Origin: Owenia fusiformis
Lineage: Eukaryota > Annelida > Polychaeta > Sabellida > Oweniidae
Assembly (NCBI GenBank): GCA_903813345.2
Contig: CAIIXF020000091.1
Location: forward strand, 62,001-126,000
Length of the DNA: 64,000 bases
Reading direction: 5' to 3'
Within the stretch, counting starts at the first letter, position 1. Every line of letters begins with the position of its first letter. Made by a program: the position numbers and the translations under genes. Under the pieces are notes generated by a model. That model did no database searches, was not told where the DNA came from, and saw only the letters and a program-made list of their open reading frames with translations. This document shows positions 43,251 through 54,850 of the stretch, one piece after another.

Positions 43251-45119
43251 TAGAAACTATGATGTATCGCAAAAAGCTCGCGCACGCATTGTTACACATT
43301 TTGTGGCGTAATCGAGAGGATCCTCGCTTTTAACATGGTAAAATGTGACGTTTATGAGAAAAATGTACACAAATGAAAATCCTTTCGTCCTCCACATTTA
43401 CCTCTCTATCTCAAAACATTTTAGACGAATAACTCTGATATCATATATATATTGTTAATGGGCTAGGAGCATCATAAAACACGAATCAATTGATATTTTA
43501 GGTGAAATAAGTACCGTGCTTGAAAATAGGCGAATGGCATAAATTAGCCCTATTTTGATGAATTTTGAAAACCTTTCGTCCTCCACTTTTCCACATACAA
43601 CAGAAAACACATACTTTTGCGAACAAAATCAACTATTTATTAATAAACTAGAGTTTAGGAGCAAAATAATCATGTATGATTTATTAAAAATTGATCTCGT
43701 ATTTTTTGTTTAATGTACACCTGAAAAGTTGAAGGAACAAAAAAATGAGCAGAAAAGGTCGCTGTCAACAGATTCTATTTTTCAAACTCTATGACGTCAC
43801 AATATGGGACGCTTACTAAAATTCATCCTTTGAAATAAAACTTCTATCTACCTTTATCAAGACGAAAAATAAGTATAATAGTCATATATTGTTTGAGTTA
43901 TGAGCGTTTAAAGACGAAAAATAATTCAAAATGTAACGTGTCAACAGGGAATATTTGCCAGATGTTTTGGTAAAAAAAGCTTTTTTAAAAAAGAACGCGC
44001 AAGAATTGTGAACGGAGTGAAGTTGATCTAAAAACTTCATCGAAACAGCTTTAAAATGATATACAACTTTAATTAGAATATTATTTTATAATCCGGGGAA
44101 TCAAAGTTACATTCACGCGATACCCCTAAAAAACAAATGCGCCACCTTTTTGAGACACGTCTATACAATTACTCCCGTGGGTTCTAAGTTAATAATAATA
44201 TTTTTAGTTTCACTTATTTTGAGCAAAATACTTTGGGGTTTATATAATTAGGTACTCTTCAGACATTCTAGAGGCGAGAATTACATAAAGCCAGACAGGT
44301 TTTTAGTTTTATTTAATCGTTTTTATATATAACCTCGTCTTCTTGAATGATTTTTTTGATTCATCCTTTACACTGACGTTTCAGGTATATCAGTTTCAGA
44401 TTTTAGTCATTATGTGAAACAAAATCGAGAGATGTATGTAATAAGTGCCATTTCTTACAACTCCGTTTGGAGTCGGAAAAGTGGCTTGAGAATGCAGGAA
44501 AACTGACCAATCAGAATGCCAGATTCCTCAGTATTTTTAAAGTGAATCTTCGATTATCGAGAAACTTTTTCACGTTCAAATTTCACCTTCTTATCGCACG
44601 TGGTGATACCATCGGGAAACTGACAATGTAAGCTTCACTATGACATTATGCTTTTAGAAATCGATCGAGAAATGGCGGAGAAAAAGACCGAAAAGTGTCA
44701 TTTATGTAAAACGTGAGTTTGGGGAGCTAAAGTGGATTGGGACTGCAAGAAAGTCGGCCAATCAGAACGCAGCATTTCTTCAGTGAAACTCGGCATTCGA
44801 GAAATCACCTTTACTCTCTATTTTCCCCCATTTTCTCGTAATTTGGTCATTACAAAAGTGGAACCATCGGAAAGCTATTGTTCCGAGCAAAACCATGGTC
44901 TTATTTATTTCGAAGTCTATCAATCAACAGCAGAGTTAAAGACTAATAAATTCCATTTCTATACAGCCAGTTTAGAGCAAAAAAGTGGATTCAGACTGCT
45001 ACAACTTTATGCAAATTAGCTAGACGTATCTAGGTTAGTAGCCCACGTATGTGGGTTAGTAGGTTTGTTCTGTCAAGGCCGCGCGTGTATCAACGCATAA
45101 GCAAATATCCGTTTCAGCA
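43251..45119. other. no gene; diverged ~245-bp tandem duplication
   Basis: Units near 44,450 and 44,696 share ATTTCTTAC/ATTTATGTAA, GGCCAATCAGAA and TTTCTTCAGT blocks. An open frame of 95 codons at 44,732-45,019 lies in this repeat and has no recognisable domain. CCCACGTATGTGGG at about 45,041 is a short palindrome. Nothing else stands out. Confidence 0.45.
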
Positions 45120-45290
45120 TATGTAGATGACCGTTGCAACAAAGGCCTGAGGCAGTACTACTGCCAACTAGCAATAGGTAATCGCTGTGGGGGGGCTCAC
45201 TCCAATATCTGCCTCAAACTTATATAAGACATTCTCTATTCCAAGCATGCTATATGCAGCACCTATTATCAATTATCAGAATGGTGATAT
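45120..45290 (+). pseudogene. LINE-D ORF2 fragment, upstream piece
   Basis: With one frameshift at a G run (about 45,189), it reads KGLRQYYCQL, then LTPISASNLYK and IPSMLYAAPI, the pattern of the segment just downstream of reverse transcriptase in Jockey/CR1-type LINEs (usually ...P.LLYG.E.W). It continues after the inserted repeat element at 49,331. Confidence 0.6.
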
Positions 45291-47255
45291 AACTAGAGAT
45301 CAAGATTGCAAGCAATCTTACGGAGGCCCGTAGGTGTTTTGGCCTTATATGGTCAACCAATGGTCAAAAGATGGTTATTAAGTCAGTTTCTAAGTCAGCT
45401 AGTTACTAAGTAGTTATTGACTACGTAAGTTACTAAGTTAGTAACTTTAAGTATATTACTAAGTAAGTTATGAAGTTGGTTACATGGATTCTTCCAAGGT
45501 CAACCAAAGGTCAAAACTAAAGTCAGATTTGAACTCCTGATAATTTGTAGATGGTTTTTAAAAAAAAGTTTGGTCAATTTAGAGCAAGTTGAAATTTGAC
45601 CTTAGAAATTTCGAAATTTGACTTTTTTAAGTTTTTGAGCTCTAATATCTCAAAACTGGTGCAAAATTTGAATAGATAATCAATAACTAACATGTGTATA
45701 ACCTTGAGAGGAATCTATATTCTGACTTTCATTAAAAAATATTGATTTGTAGTCACCAATTATGAGAAACTTAGAAAACACAGTTTGTGATTAAGCTTGA
45801 TGACCTTGACCTTTGACCTTGCAAATTTTACTTTTTTAGGCCTCAGTAGGTCTTTTGTGAATAAATATACCTAAATTTAAACCCAGAAAATCGATTTGAA
45901 AAATCTACTTTTTTTACACTTTGGAGGTCACTGAAGGTCAACCAAAGGTCAAAGGTCAAAAGTAAGGTCAGATTTAAAATCCTGAGAACTTGTAGATGAT
46001 TTTTAAAAAAAAGTTTGGTCAATTTAGATCAAGTTGAAATTTGACCTTGAAAAATTTCGAAATTTGACCTTTTTCAGTTTTTGAGCTCTAATATCTCAAA
46101 ACTGGTGCAAGATCTTAATAAATAATCAATTGCTAATATGTTTAGAACCTTTAGAGGAATATATATATCCTGACTTTCATTAAAAAATATTGATTTGTAG
46201 TCACAAACTTTGAGAAACTTAGAAAACACACTTTGTGATTTAATTCAATGACCTTGACCTTTGACCTTGAAAATTTTACTTTTTTGGACCTCTTAAGGTC
46301 TTTTGTGATTGAATGCACCTAAATTTGAATCCCAAAAATCGATTTTAAAAATCAACTTTTTTGACCTTTCGAAGGTCACTGAAGGTCAACTAAAGGTCAT
46401 AGGTCAAAACTAAGGTCAGATTTGAGTTCCTGAGATCTTGTAGATGCTTTTTAAAAAAAAGTTTGGTCAATTTAGAGCAAGTTGAAATTTGACCTTGAAA
46501 AATTTCGAAATTTGACCGTTTTTCAGTTTTTGAGTTCTAATATCTCAAAACTGGAGCAAAATTTTAATAAATAGTCAATTGCTAATATGTGAAGAACCTT
46601 TAGAGGAATATATATTCTGACTTTCAGTAAAAAAAATTGATCTGTAGTCTCCAATTTTGAGAAACTTAGAAAACACAGTTTGTGATTTCGTTTGATGACC
46701 TTGACCTTTGACCTTGCAAATTTTACTTTTTTAGACCTCAGAAGGTCTTTTGTGAATAAATATACCTAAATTTGAATCCAGAAAATCGATTCGAAAAATC
46801 AACTTTTTTGACCTTTCGGAGGTCACTGAAGGTCAACCAAAGGTCAAAGGTCAAAAGTAAGGTCAGATTTGGAATCCTGAGAACTTGTAGATGAGTTTAA
46901 AAAAAAAAATTGGTCAATTTGAAGCAAGTTGAAAAAAGACCTTTTTTGACCTTTTTTTGACCTTCAATATCTCAAAATCTAGGCAAAATTTCTCTAGACG
47001 GCAAAAGGCTAAGACTAATAGAATACTAATATCTATCTGTATGCAAAAATTCAGCCAAAAATATTGAAGTGTAGTGTCAGGATTTGAGAAACTTGAAAAA
47101 AACTTAGATTTGACCTAGATTTTGACCTTTGACCTTGACCTAGATAAGAATTCCTTTCCCGCCAAGTTCAGCCAAGGTCCCTAGTATGGCTATGGAAGAG
47201 CTAGTTGAAAGCTAGTTGGAAGTAGGAGAAAAGGTCCCGGGAAGAATAAATAAAG
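45291..47255 (+). repeat. tandem unit 1, with nuclear-receptor-type half-sites
   Basis: A count by eye gives about 38 exact AGGTCA/TGACCT hexamers. They include TGACCTTTGACCT (DR1 spacing, for example 45,807-45,819) and TCAAGGTCA-type extended half-sites. Confidence 0.7.
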
Positions 47256-49220
47256 AACTAGAGATCAAGATTGCAAGCAATCTTACGGAGGCCCGTAGGT
47301 GTTTTGGCCTTATATGGTCAACCAATGGTCAAAAGATGGTTATTAAGTCAGTTTCTAAGTCAGCTAGTTACTAAGTAGTTATTGACTACGTAAGTTACTA
47401 AGTTAGTAACTTTAAGTATATTACTAAGTAAGTTATGAAGTTGGTTACATGGTTTCTTCCAAGGTCAACCAAAGGTCAAAACCAAAGTCAGATTTGAACT
47501 CCTGATAATTTGTAGATGGTTTTTAAAAAAAAGTTTGGTCAATTTAGAGCAAGTTGAAATTTGACCTTAGAAATTCCGAAATTTGACTTTTTTAAGTTTT
47601 TGAGCTCTAATATCTCAAAACTGGTGCAAAATTTGAATAGATAATCAATAACTAACATGTGTATAACCTTAAGAGGAATTTATATTCTGACTTTCATTAA
47701 AAAATATTGATTTGTAGTCACCAATTATGAGAAACTTAGAAAACACAGTTTGTGATTAAGCTTGATGACCTTGACCTTTGACCTTGCATATTTTACTTTT
47801 TTAGGCCTCAGTAGGTCTTTTTTGAATAAATATACCTAAATTTAAACCCAGAAAATCGATTTGAAAAATCTACTTTTTTTACACTTTGGAGGTCACTGAA
47901 GGTCAACCAAAGGTCAAAGGTCAAAAGTAAGGTCAGATTTGGAATCCTGAGAACTTGTAGATGATTTTTAAAAAAAGTTTGGTCAATTTAGTTCAAGTTG
48001 AAATTTGACCTTGAAAAATTTCGAAATTTGACCTTTTTTCAGTTTTTGAGTTCTAATATCTCAAAACTGGAGCAAAATTTTAATAAATAGTCAATTGCTA
48101 ATATGTTTAGAACCTTTAGAGGAATATATATCCTGACTTTCATTAATATATAATGATTTGTAGTCACAAACTTTGAGAAACTTAGAAAACACACTTTGTG
48201 ATTTAATTCAATGACCTTGACCTTTGACCTTCAAAATTTTACTTTTTTGGACCTCTTAAGGTCTTTTGGGATTGAATGCATCTAAATTTGAATCCAGAAA
48301 ATCGATTTCAAAAATCAACTTTTTTGACCTTTCGAAGGTCACTGAAGGTCAACTAAAGGTCATAGGTCAAAACTAAGGCCAGATTTGAGTTCCTGAGATC
48401 TTGTAGATGCTTTTTAAAAAAAAGTTTGGTCAATTTAGAGCAAGTTGAAATTTGACCTTGAAAAATTTCGAAATTTGACCTTTTTTCAGTTTTTGAGTTC
48501 TAATATCTCAAAACTGGAGCAAAATTTTAATAAATAGTCAATTGCTAATATGTAAAGAACCTTTAGAGGAATATATATTCTGACTTTCAGTAAAAAAAAT
48601 TGATTTGTAGTCTCCAATTTTGAGAAACTTAGAAAACACAGTTTGTGATTTCGTTTTATGACCCTGACCTTTGACCTTGCAAATTTTACTTTTTTAGACC
48701 TCAGAAGGTCTTTTGTGAATAAATATACCTAAATTTGAATCCAGAAAATCGATTCGAAAAATCAACTTTTTTGACCTTTCGGAGGTCACTGAAGGTCAAC
48801 CAAAGGTCAAAGGTCAAAAGTAAGGTCAGATTTGGAATCCTGAGAACTTGTAGATGAGTTTTAAAAAAAAATTTGGTCAATTTGAAGCAAGTTGAAAAAA
48901 GACCTTTTTTGACCTTTTTTTGACCTTCAATATCTCAAAATCTAGGCAAAATTTCTGTAGACGGCAAAAGGCTAAGACTAATAGAATACTAATATCTATC
49001 TGTATGCAAAAATTCAGCCAAAAATATTGAAATGTAGTGTCAGGATTTGAGAAACTTGAAAAAAACTTAGATTTGACCTAGATTATGACCTTTGACCTTG
49101 ACCTAGATAAGAATTCCTTTCCCGCCAAGTTCAGCCAAGGTCCCTAGTATGACTATGTAAGAGCTAGTTGAAAGCTAGTTGGAAGTAGGAGAAAAGGTCC
49201 CGGGAAGAATAAATAAAGAA
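47256..49220 (+). repeat. tandem unit 2
   Basis: Near-identical copy of unit 1 with scattered substitutions and the same order of sub-repeats. Confidence 0.85.
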
Positions 49221-49255
49221 TAAAGAATAATAATAATAATATCTACAAAATTAAT

Positions 49256-49338
49256 AGGAGGCCCCTGCCGGGGGGCCTCCTAATAAAGAATAATAATATC
49301 TACAAAATTAATAGGAGGCCCCTGCCGGGGGGCCTCCT
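49256..49338. repeat. two identical GC-rich hairpins in a 57-bp direct repeat
   Basis: AGGAGGCCCC, loop TGCCGG, GGGGCCTCCT occurs at 49,256-49,281 and 49,313-49,338, each preceded by ATCTACAAAATTAAT. They form the 3' tail of the AGGTCA-rich element. Confidence 0.85.
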
Positions 49339-50182
49339 AATAAAACTAGAAAATACTCAAAGAGACATCGGAAAGCGTATTCAATTTATATCAAAGAACG
49401 CAAGCAATCCTCTGTCTTCCACGACATTAGGATGGCTAGATGTCGATTTGTTCATAGATTTTCTAAGACTGACATTTCTTTGGAGCTTATTGAAGTTACC
49501 GTTCACAAATATCTATAAAGCAATATGTGTTTACCGCATGTTTTACCTGTTAAATGTAGAAAATCACTGTAACATGTTTTCACCCATAAAAGCAATGCTT
49601 CAATGTGCAGATTCATATGGGTTAATAATCGATGTGCGTGATATTCTATATGGCAAATCTTATATGAATAAATGTGCATGGAAAAGGATGATTCTGGCAA
49701 AAGTCTCAGATGTTCAACTTCAGAGAACATATACAAAAAGCCTAATGTACAGTGGTCTGAATCATTTTCGTAAGTTGAACTTTAATGCACTTAAACCTAA
49801 TATATGGTGGTGTGTCGCACAGGAATTTCCAAGAGCCATGGCTTCTTGTATTATAATGTTCAAACTGTTAACTGGTGAACATATGCTTAATTGCAAATAT
49901 CGTGGAGGAGATAACAAATCTAAATTATGTACAATGTGTGACTCATTTGAGACAGAGACTGTAGAACATTTCTTATTTTATTGTAAATCTGAAAGTTACA
50001 TACAAGCCAGAGAGCAACTGGCTAATTTCTGTACTGAATTGAAGGTGAGATTTGATTGTGACACAATTCTCGGCATTAATGCTACATGTGATCAACATTC
50101 TATGTTAAAGTTGAAAAAGTTTGCAGATTTGGTCAAAATCAATTATAATATCAGAGGTTCGATAATACAGAACACTGTCTAA
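49331..50182 (+). pseudogene. LINE-D ORF2 C-terminal part
   Basis: The open frame (about 283 codons from 49,331; no ATG is expected) reads LENTQRDIGKRI and TTLGWLDVDLFI, then a zinc-binding CTMCDSFETETVEHFLFYC, the end of LINE ORF2 of the Jockey/CR1-like groups. The 3' end is an ATAC microsatellite at 50,361-50,385. Endonuclease and reverse transcriptase are missing, so it is a dead 5'-truncated copy. Its upstream piece is at 45,120. Confidence 0.75.
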
Positions 50183-50360
50183 CTGAACATGGACCTTCAT
50201 CCTCATGATGGAAGTCAATGCTCTGAAACACAAATTCATGTATATATATAATACAAACATTATGTAAATAGGTTGTTCTTTTTCAAATGTTAATTTTATT
50301 ATACTATATAATTGCATATAAATAATATGTATCTCCTAATTAATTTAGGGCAATAAAGCT

Positions 50361-50385
50361 ATACATACATACATACATACATACT
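50361..50385 (+). repeat. ATAC microsatellite, 3' tail of LINE-D
   Basis: Six ATAC units directly after an AATAAA (50,351). Confidence 0.7.
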
Positions 50386-50399
50386 TTGAAACCGTACCT

Positions 50400-51210
50400 T
50401 ACGTGTTCTTTCACGGAATCCACGTAGATTGAAAAATGCTGACATATTTGGTCATTTCTATTTATTACACCTTAATTCGTATGATAGAATAGCGGGGATA
50501 TTCTTTTTTCCATCTGAAAATGTACAAATGTACCTCAACATCGGTTGGGGATTTTGTAGGATATTATAAAAGAATTTAGCTTTCTTAATTTTCCTTTCCA
50601 ATATATTTACATATTTTCATAATTGTATCTTTAAGGACACTTAATTCTACCATCCAGTTTCTTTTTTCTTCTAAAATTTGAATGAAAGTGTTACTACTTT
50701 TAAAAGTTCCATCATTATTGAAGAAATCTTTGACATATATAAAACCTGATTTAATCCAGTTCTTATATAGTAGCGTCTTGCCTTTAGATAAAAATCTTTT
50801 ATTCAACCAAATGATTTCTCTTAAAATGTCATCATTTTTCATTTCATTATTATTCCTGTATGTTTTGCATTTATTAAAAGAGTAGAACACTTCCTTGTAA
50901 AAAGGTGTAAATATATACAGCTCTTTAGGTGCTACATCTTGGTTAAAATTACACTTTAGAAATCTTTTTATACATAGACCTGTTTTATTTATCAAAAAAC
51001 TTGGAGTCTCCAGGATGTTTCACTTGTTAGAAGTTTATTAACCCAAACTGATTTTAAACTTTGTATTTTTATTTTAGTATCAATAATGTTTAAGCCTCCA
51101 TTTTTTACCGTTCTTATTACAGTTTTTCTTTTTATTCTGTCTCTCCCATTCCACAGAAAATCAAAGAGTATGCTGTTTATTTCTTTTACTACATTATCAT
51201 TCATTTCGAG
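50400..51210 (-). pseudogene. LINE-B ORF2, C-terminal part
   Basis: Resumes ORF2 after the LTR insertion: LFDFLWNGRDRIKRK matches the LINE-A block FKFLWNGRDKIKRK, followed by GGLNIIDTKIK and, further on, FFYNILQ and YEL blocks that align with LINE-A. At least two frame breaks. It lacks the terminal zinc-binding motif because the copy ends at about 50,390. Confidence 0.75.
51207..51210 (+). repeat. 4-bp target duplication CGAG, left
   Basis: Matches 57,057-57,060. Confidence 0.8.
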
Positions 51211-52137
51211 TGTAGCGACCCTGGGTTGGCTAGTCATATTTTACTCTTACATAAATTGCCAACCTGGCACCTGGTGTCGCTACTTTCCTTCCGCTCTACA
51301 GCGCGAACAGTTCCGCTGCAGGGTCAGGGTAATAGTTGCTTGAGCTATATAGCTTTTGTATCGGGACAACTATTTTGCAAGGGTTTTTTAATGTAAAGCA
51401 TTTTGTTAGGTAACTACTTTTTGTAAGGGTGATCTCTCGCGAGAGACGACGAGAAGAGAGTTGGCGCCATATTCACTCACGAGGCAGTTTTGATTTAAAG
51501 TTTAACTGGTGATTTTGATAACTCTCGACACTTGATCAGGCCTGATCGATCGCTATAGCAGCCAGAGGGATGAGGAGAGTCGAGTGGCTGCAAAACTGAG
51601 GTTGTATTTTTATATTTGAACTCCACTGCAGTGCTGAGCATAGATTCTACTTGTAGAAATATTGTGAATATTATTTCCAGATTTTATTTTGTCTTTGACT
51701 TTGAGTCAACTGAGTGTGCATTTGATTTGGTTACTTGGAACTGTTGATCTATTGTGATTGATTTTCTGTGAGAGAATTATGTGATTTTTGGCTGGTAAAT
51801 CTGGTCTGATTTTGATGTGCTCAGCGCGCAGGTGAGATTTTACACAGCGCCACCTTTTGACAATCGCTTTACTTGAAGCTCGATGTTGTTTTGATCATGA
51901 GGGCTGAAATATAGTCGCCATCTTAGTTAAGACTTTTGTAATTTGTATGTAACTTGTCAAGTTCGACTAAAGACAGATTCTGCTTTTAAGAGCCATTGTA
52001 ATTCGTGTAATTTGCTTTGATTTGTATTGATAAAACTGATGTAAAACCAGAACTTAATTAATTATTTACAATTAAACTTAAATTAAACTTTACTTGATTT
52101 GTCGTGTTGATTGTTTATAGTCATTGATTGGAGGTTT

Positions 52138-52598
52138 CAGGCCTGTCAACTTGGGAACACCAAACATGAGTGACTTGGAAATGTTGAACACCTCCCCTCA
52201 AAATGTGGACACCTTGGTCCAAATCTGGACACCTTGATCCAAATTTTGAACACCTTGGTTTAAATTTTAGTACATCTTGCCAAATTTTGAACACCTCAAA
52301 TTTTTCGGGGGGGGGGGGGGGGTAGGTACGAAAAATTTCGAACGGAATGCGTGACATATACGTAATTCGCGTGAAAAGTCCGAACGAAATGCGTACATTT
52401 TTTTCCGGCGTTCGTATTTTTGCTGTGTAGACGATCTTTTTTAGAAATTTTTCTACAGAAATATTTTTGCTTGACAATTACCAGGTAAAATGCGTATTTG
52501 CGTGACATTTTCTGTCACGCAAAAATAACTGGCGTGACTTCAAATTCTTCAGCAAATGCGTGACAAATACGCAAATTGCGGGACAGTTGACAGGCCTG
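52138..52598. mobile_element. MITE 1 in the left LTR (461 bp)
   Basis: Ends CAGGCCTGTCAAC and its inverse GTTGACAGGCCTG, flanked by AGGTTT on both sides (52,132-52,137 and 52,599-52,604). The right LTR has the uninterrupted site. It contains a run of 18 G and short TTTGAACACCTTGG-type repeats. No gene. Confidence 0.9.
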
Positions 52599-52795
52599 AG
52601 GTTTTGATGGAATAACAGTAAAATGGCCCTATGATTAGCTTTCTGATATCTTCCTAGCTTCATTTCTTCATTCTGTTCCAAATCATTCTTGTTCAATAGT
52701 TTGTTCAACTTTTGTATCTATTCAAAGATGGCAGCACCTTACATATAGTCAAGCAATCAATCTCTTTCAGCTCAAATCCGATACACTACGTGCTT

Positions 52796-53195
52796 CAGGG
52801 CTGTCAACTTGGGACCACCTAATATGAGTGACTTCAAAATGTTGGACACCTAAGTCCAAATCTGAACACTTTTGTCCAAATTTTGAACACCTTTGGCCAA
52901 CTTTTAAACACCTTTGGCCAAAGTTTGAGCACCTTTGCCAAACTTTGGACACCTCAAATTTTTCGCGTGACAAATCCGAACAAATTGCGTTCGGTTTTTT
53001 CCGGCGTTCGTATTTTTACCGTATCGTAAACATATTTCGGAAAAATTTCTACAGAAATATTTTTGCTTGACATTTGACAGGTAAAATGCGTATTTTGCGT
53101 GACATTTTCTGTCACGCAAAAAAAACTGGCGTGACTTCAAATTCTTCAGCAAATGCGTGACAAATACGCAAATTGCGGGACAGTTGACAGGCCTG
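52796..53195. mobile_element. MITE 2 in the left LTR (400 bp)
   Basis: Same family as MITE 1: ends CAGGGCTGTCAAC and GTTGACAGGCCTG, flanked by GTGCTT (52,790-52,795 and 53,196-53,201). The right LTR shows the empty site. Short repeats of TTGAACACCTTTGGCC lie inside. Confidence 0.9.
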
Positions 53196-53346
53196 GTGCT
53201 TTGACCGTTCAGCTTACCACGCTACCACTTGTTTGCTCGTTCGGTCTTGTTTGTTTGTACGGGTTGCTTTGTTGTAGTATTGATAAATTGATTGATTGGG
53301 CAGCCCGTACGTGGCAGTTTCGGGATTAAGACCGGAACTGTTACAT

Positions 53347-53364
53347 TGGTTAGTCGCGGCGGGA
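53347..53364 (+). other. primer-binding-like site
   Basis: TGGTTAGTCGCGGCGGGA begins one base after the left LTR. TGG complements the CCA end of a tRNA; the tRNA was not identified. Confidence 0.5.
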
Positions 53365-53572
53365 TTTTTGAGTTGTTTGTTGGATTGATTGATTGTTGTT
53401 TGAGTATTTGTGAAATTCTGCAGCAAGTTTCTAGTTGTGCGCGGTTGAGATTTGATGACCTACTCTAGTCCAGTCCCGGTAGTAATTGACTGTGATAGAG
53501 TGATACTCCTGATAGTGAGCTTTACTGATTGTGCTAGAGGAGCAGGCGACTGGTCATTGAGCGCCACATCTG

Positions 53573-54850
53573 ATGTTTGCTCCCTTTCAAGACATGGCAT
53601 ATTTTTCTGATATTATGCAGAAACACCAGAATTTGACTTCACACATTGCTATGTCAACTGATACTACATTTTGTTTTCCAGGTAAACATGAAGGCTCTAG
53701 AGTGGTTGAACCGGCTCGCATTACTACACAAGCCCTGAGTTCCCGCGTTGCAGTCAGCCAGACTGCGCCAGCTTGCCATGTTGTGACACCTACTTGCCAG
53801 GGCCAGGCTGGGCCTCAGGATGGTTCTCGTCTTGATGCGCCTGCCGCGGATGGCGCAAAGCGACACATAGACTCTGCCCATGACTCCTTCGATGGCGAGA
53901 GATTATCGTGTCAACCACTGATTAGACTTAACACATATGATGGCACTTCTTCATTTGAGGACTTTATTATACAGTTTGACATCATAGCGTCTTTCTTCAA
54001 ATGGGATGATAATATGAAATCTGTGTATCTCGTATCCTGTTTGAGAGGCAGAGCGCTTTCTGTATTGAGTGCCATGGACACCAATGATAGACAAGACTTT
54101 TCAAGAATTGTGCACAATATCTCCATCTATTGTGACAATGCTCTACAGCACACTTTTGAGTTTTACTTAAAGAAGCTGCAGTCCCGGGTACGTTTGCCAG
54201 GTGAAATCCTCACTGAACTGGCATATGACATCAAGCGCTTATCCCGAGGAGCATTTGGCGACAGCCAACATGGAAAGGATGTTGCTGTGCGCACATTTCT
54301 TGATGCAATCCCTGATGATGACTTGTGCTGGAGTATCCACTCCAAACAACCACTGAACATTGAAGAAGCCCTTACAATCGGGCTGAAATATGAAAATCAT
54401 TTCAAGCTTCGGCTGGTGAAGGAGCCAAGACCTACCATTGATGGCGATGATTTCCCGGGTGATGTTGAAATCTTGTTGAAATGTAAAGCGCCACCTATTA
54501 CAAAAGATGAAATATCTCCGGCTGCAGACAAACTCCTGGATAAGACCCCTTGTAATCAGGATGAACAATCTGGTTCCCTGAATACTTGTACAGAACCCGA
54601 CTCTGATTGTAGTGTGAACTTAAAATATGCTTCTAAGTCACACTCATATAAACGGAAAAGGCGGTTGTGTTACCAGTGCGGCTGTCGTAACCATACTTAC
54701 CGATTGTGTCCTTATAAAAGAATACCAAGGAATAGACTTCAAACTTTACCGAAATATGATAGAAATTTTAAAGACCTTGAAAAAAGCTATCATAGTATTA
54801 TACCAATCAATGGCAGTATGGGCCCTAACTGTCATGTATTTGGTTTATAA
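53573..54850 (+). CDS. Gag protein of the LTR element
   Basis: A 425-residue intact frame. The first ~115 residues are Ala/Thr/Gln-rich and probably flexible. From about residue 118 (LIRLNTYDGTSSFEDFIIQF) to 285 it follows the retrotransposon Gag capsid pattern, with a Trp-containing helix and LSRGAFGD. Residues 366-379 are a CX2CX4HX4C zinc knuckle (CYQCGCRNHTYRLC), used for RNA binding. The frame is clean, which fits recent activity. No pol frame follows: 54,851-55,781 contains only short frames, so this protein is the element's sole product. Confidence 0.85.
   Translation: MFAPFQDMAYFSDIMQKHQNLTSHIAMSTDTTFCFPGKHEGSRVVEPARITTQALSSRVAVSQTAPACHVVTPTCQGQAGPQDGSRLDAPAADGAKRHIDSAHDSFDGERLSCQPLIRLNTYDGTSSFEDFIIQFDIIASFFKWDDNMKSVYLVSCLRGRALSVLSAMDTNDRQDFSRIVHNISIYCDNALQHTFEFYLKKLQSRVRLPGEILTELAYDIKRLSRGAFGDSQHGKDVAVRTFLDAIPDDDLCWSIHSKQPLNIEEALTIGLKYENHFKLRLVKEPRPTIDGDDFPGDVEILLKCKAPPITKDEISPAADKLLDKTPCNQDEQSGSLNTCTEPDSDCSVNLKYASKSHSYKRKRRLCYQCGCRNHTYRLCPYKRIPRNRLQTLPKYDRNFKDLEKSYHSIIPINGSMGPNCHVFGL

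Larger units (their letters stand above)
45291..49339 (+). mobile_element. AGGTCA-rich tandem element inserted in LINE-D
   Basis: Two tandem units of 1,965 bp (starting AACTAGAGATCAAG at 45,291 and 47,256), each beginning with palindrome AGATTGCAAGCAATCT, followed by an AATAAAG microsatellite tail with two hairpins. ACTAGA occurs at both outer borders (45,292 and 49,343), as for a target duplication. Each unit contains about four ~445-bp sub-repeats rich in AGGTCA/TGACCT. No protein is encoded. Its 3' microsatellite tail suggests retroposition. Confidence 0.6.
51211..53345 (+). repeat. left LTR, enlarged by two MITEs
   Basis: 2,135 bp. Removing the MITEs with one target copy each (467 and 406 bp) leaves 1,262 bp, exactly the length of the right LTR. 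Confidence 0.95.

Noticed and set aside
44732-45019. 95-codon frame
   Set aside because: It lies within a diverged 245-bp tandem duplication and has no domain; the other copy of the repeat does not keep the frame open.
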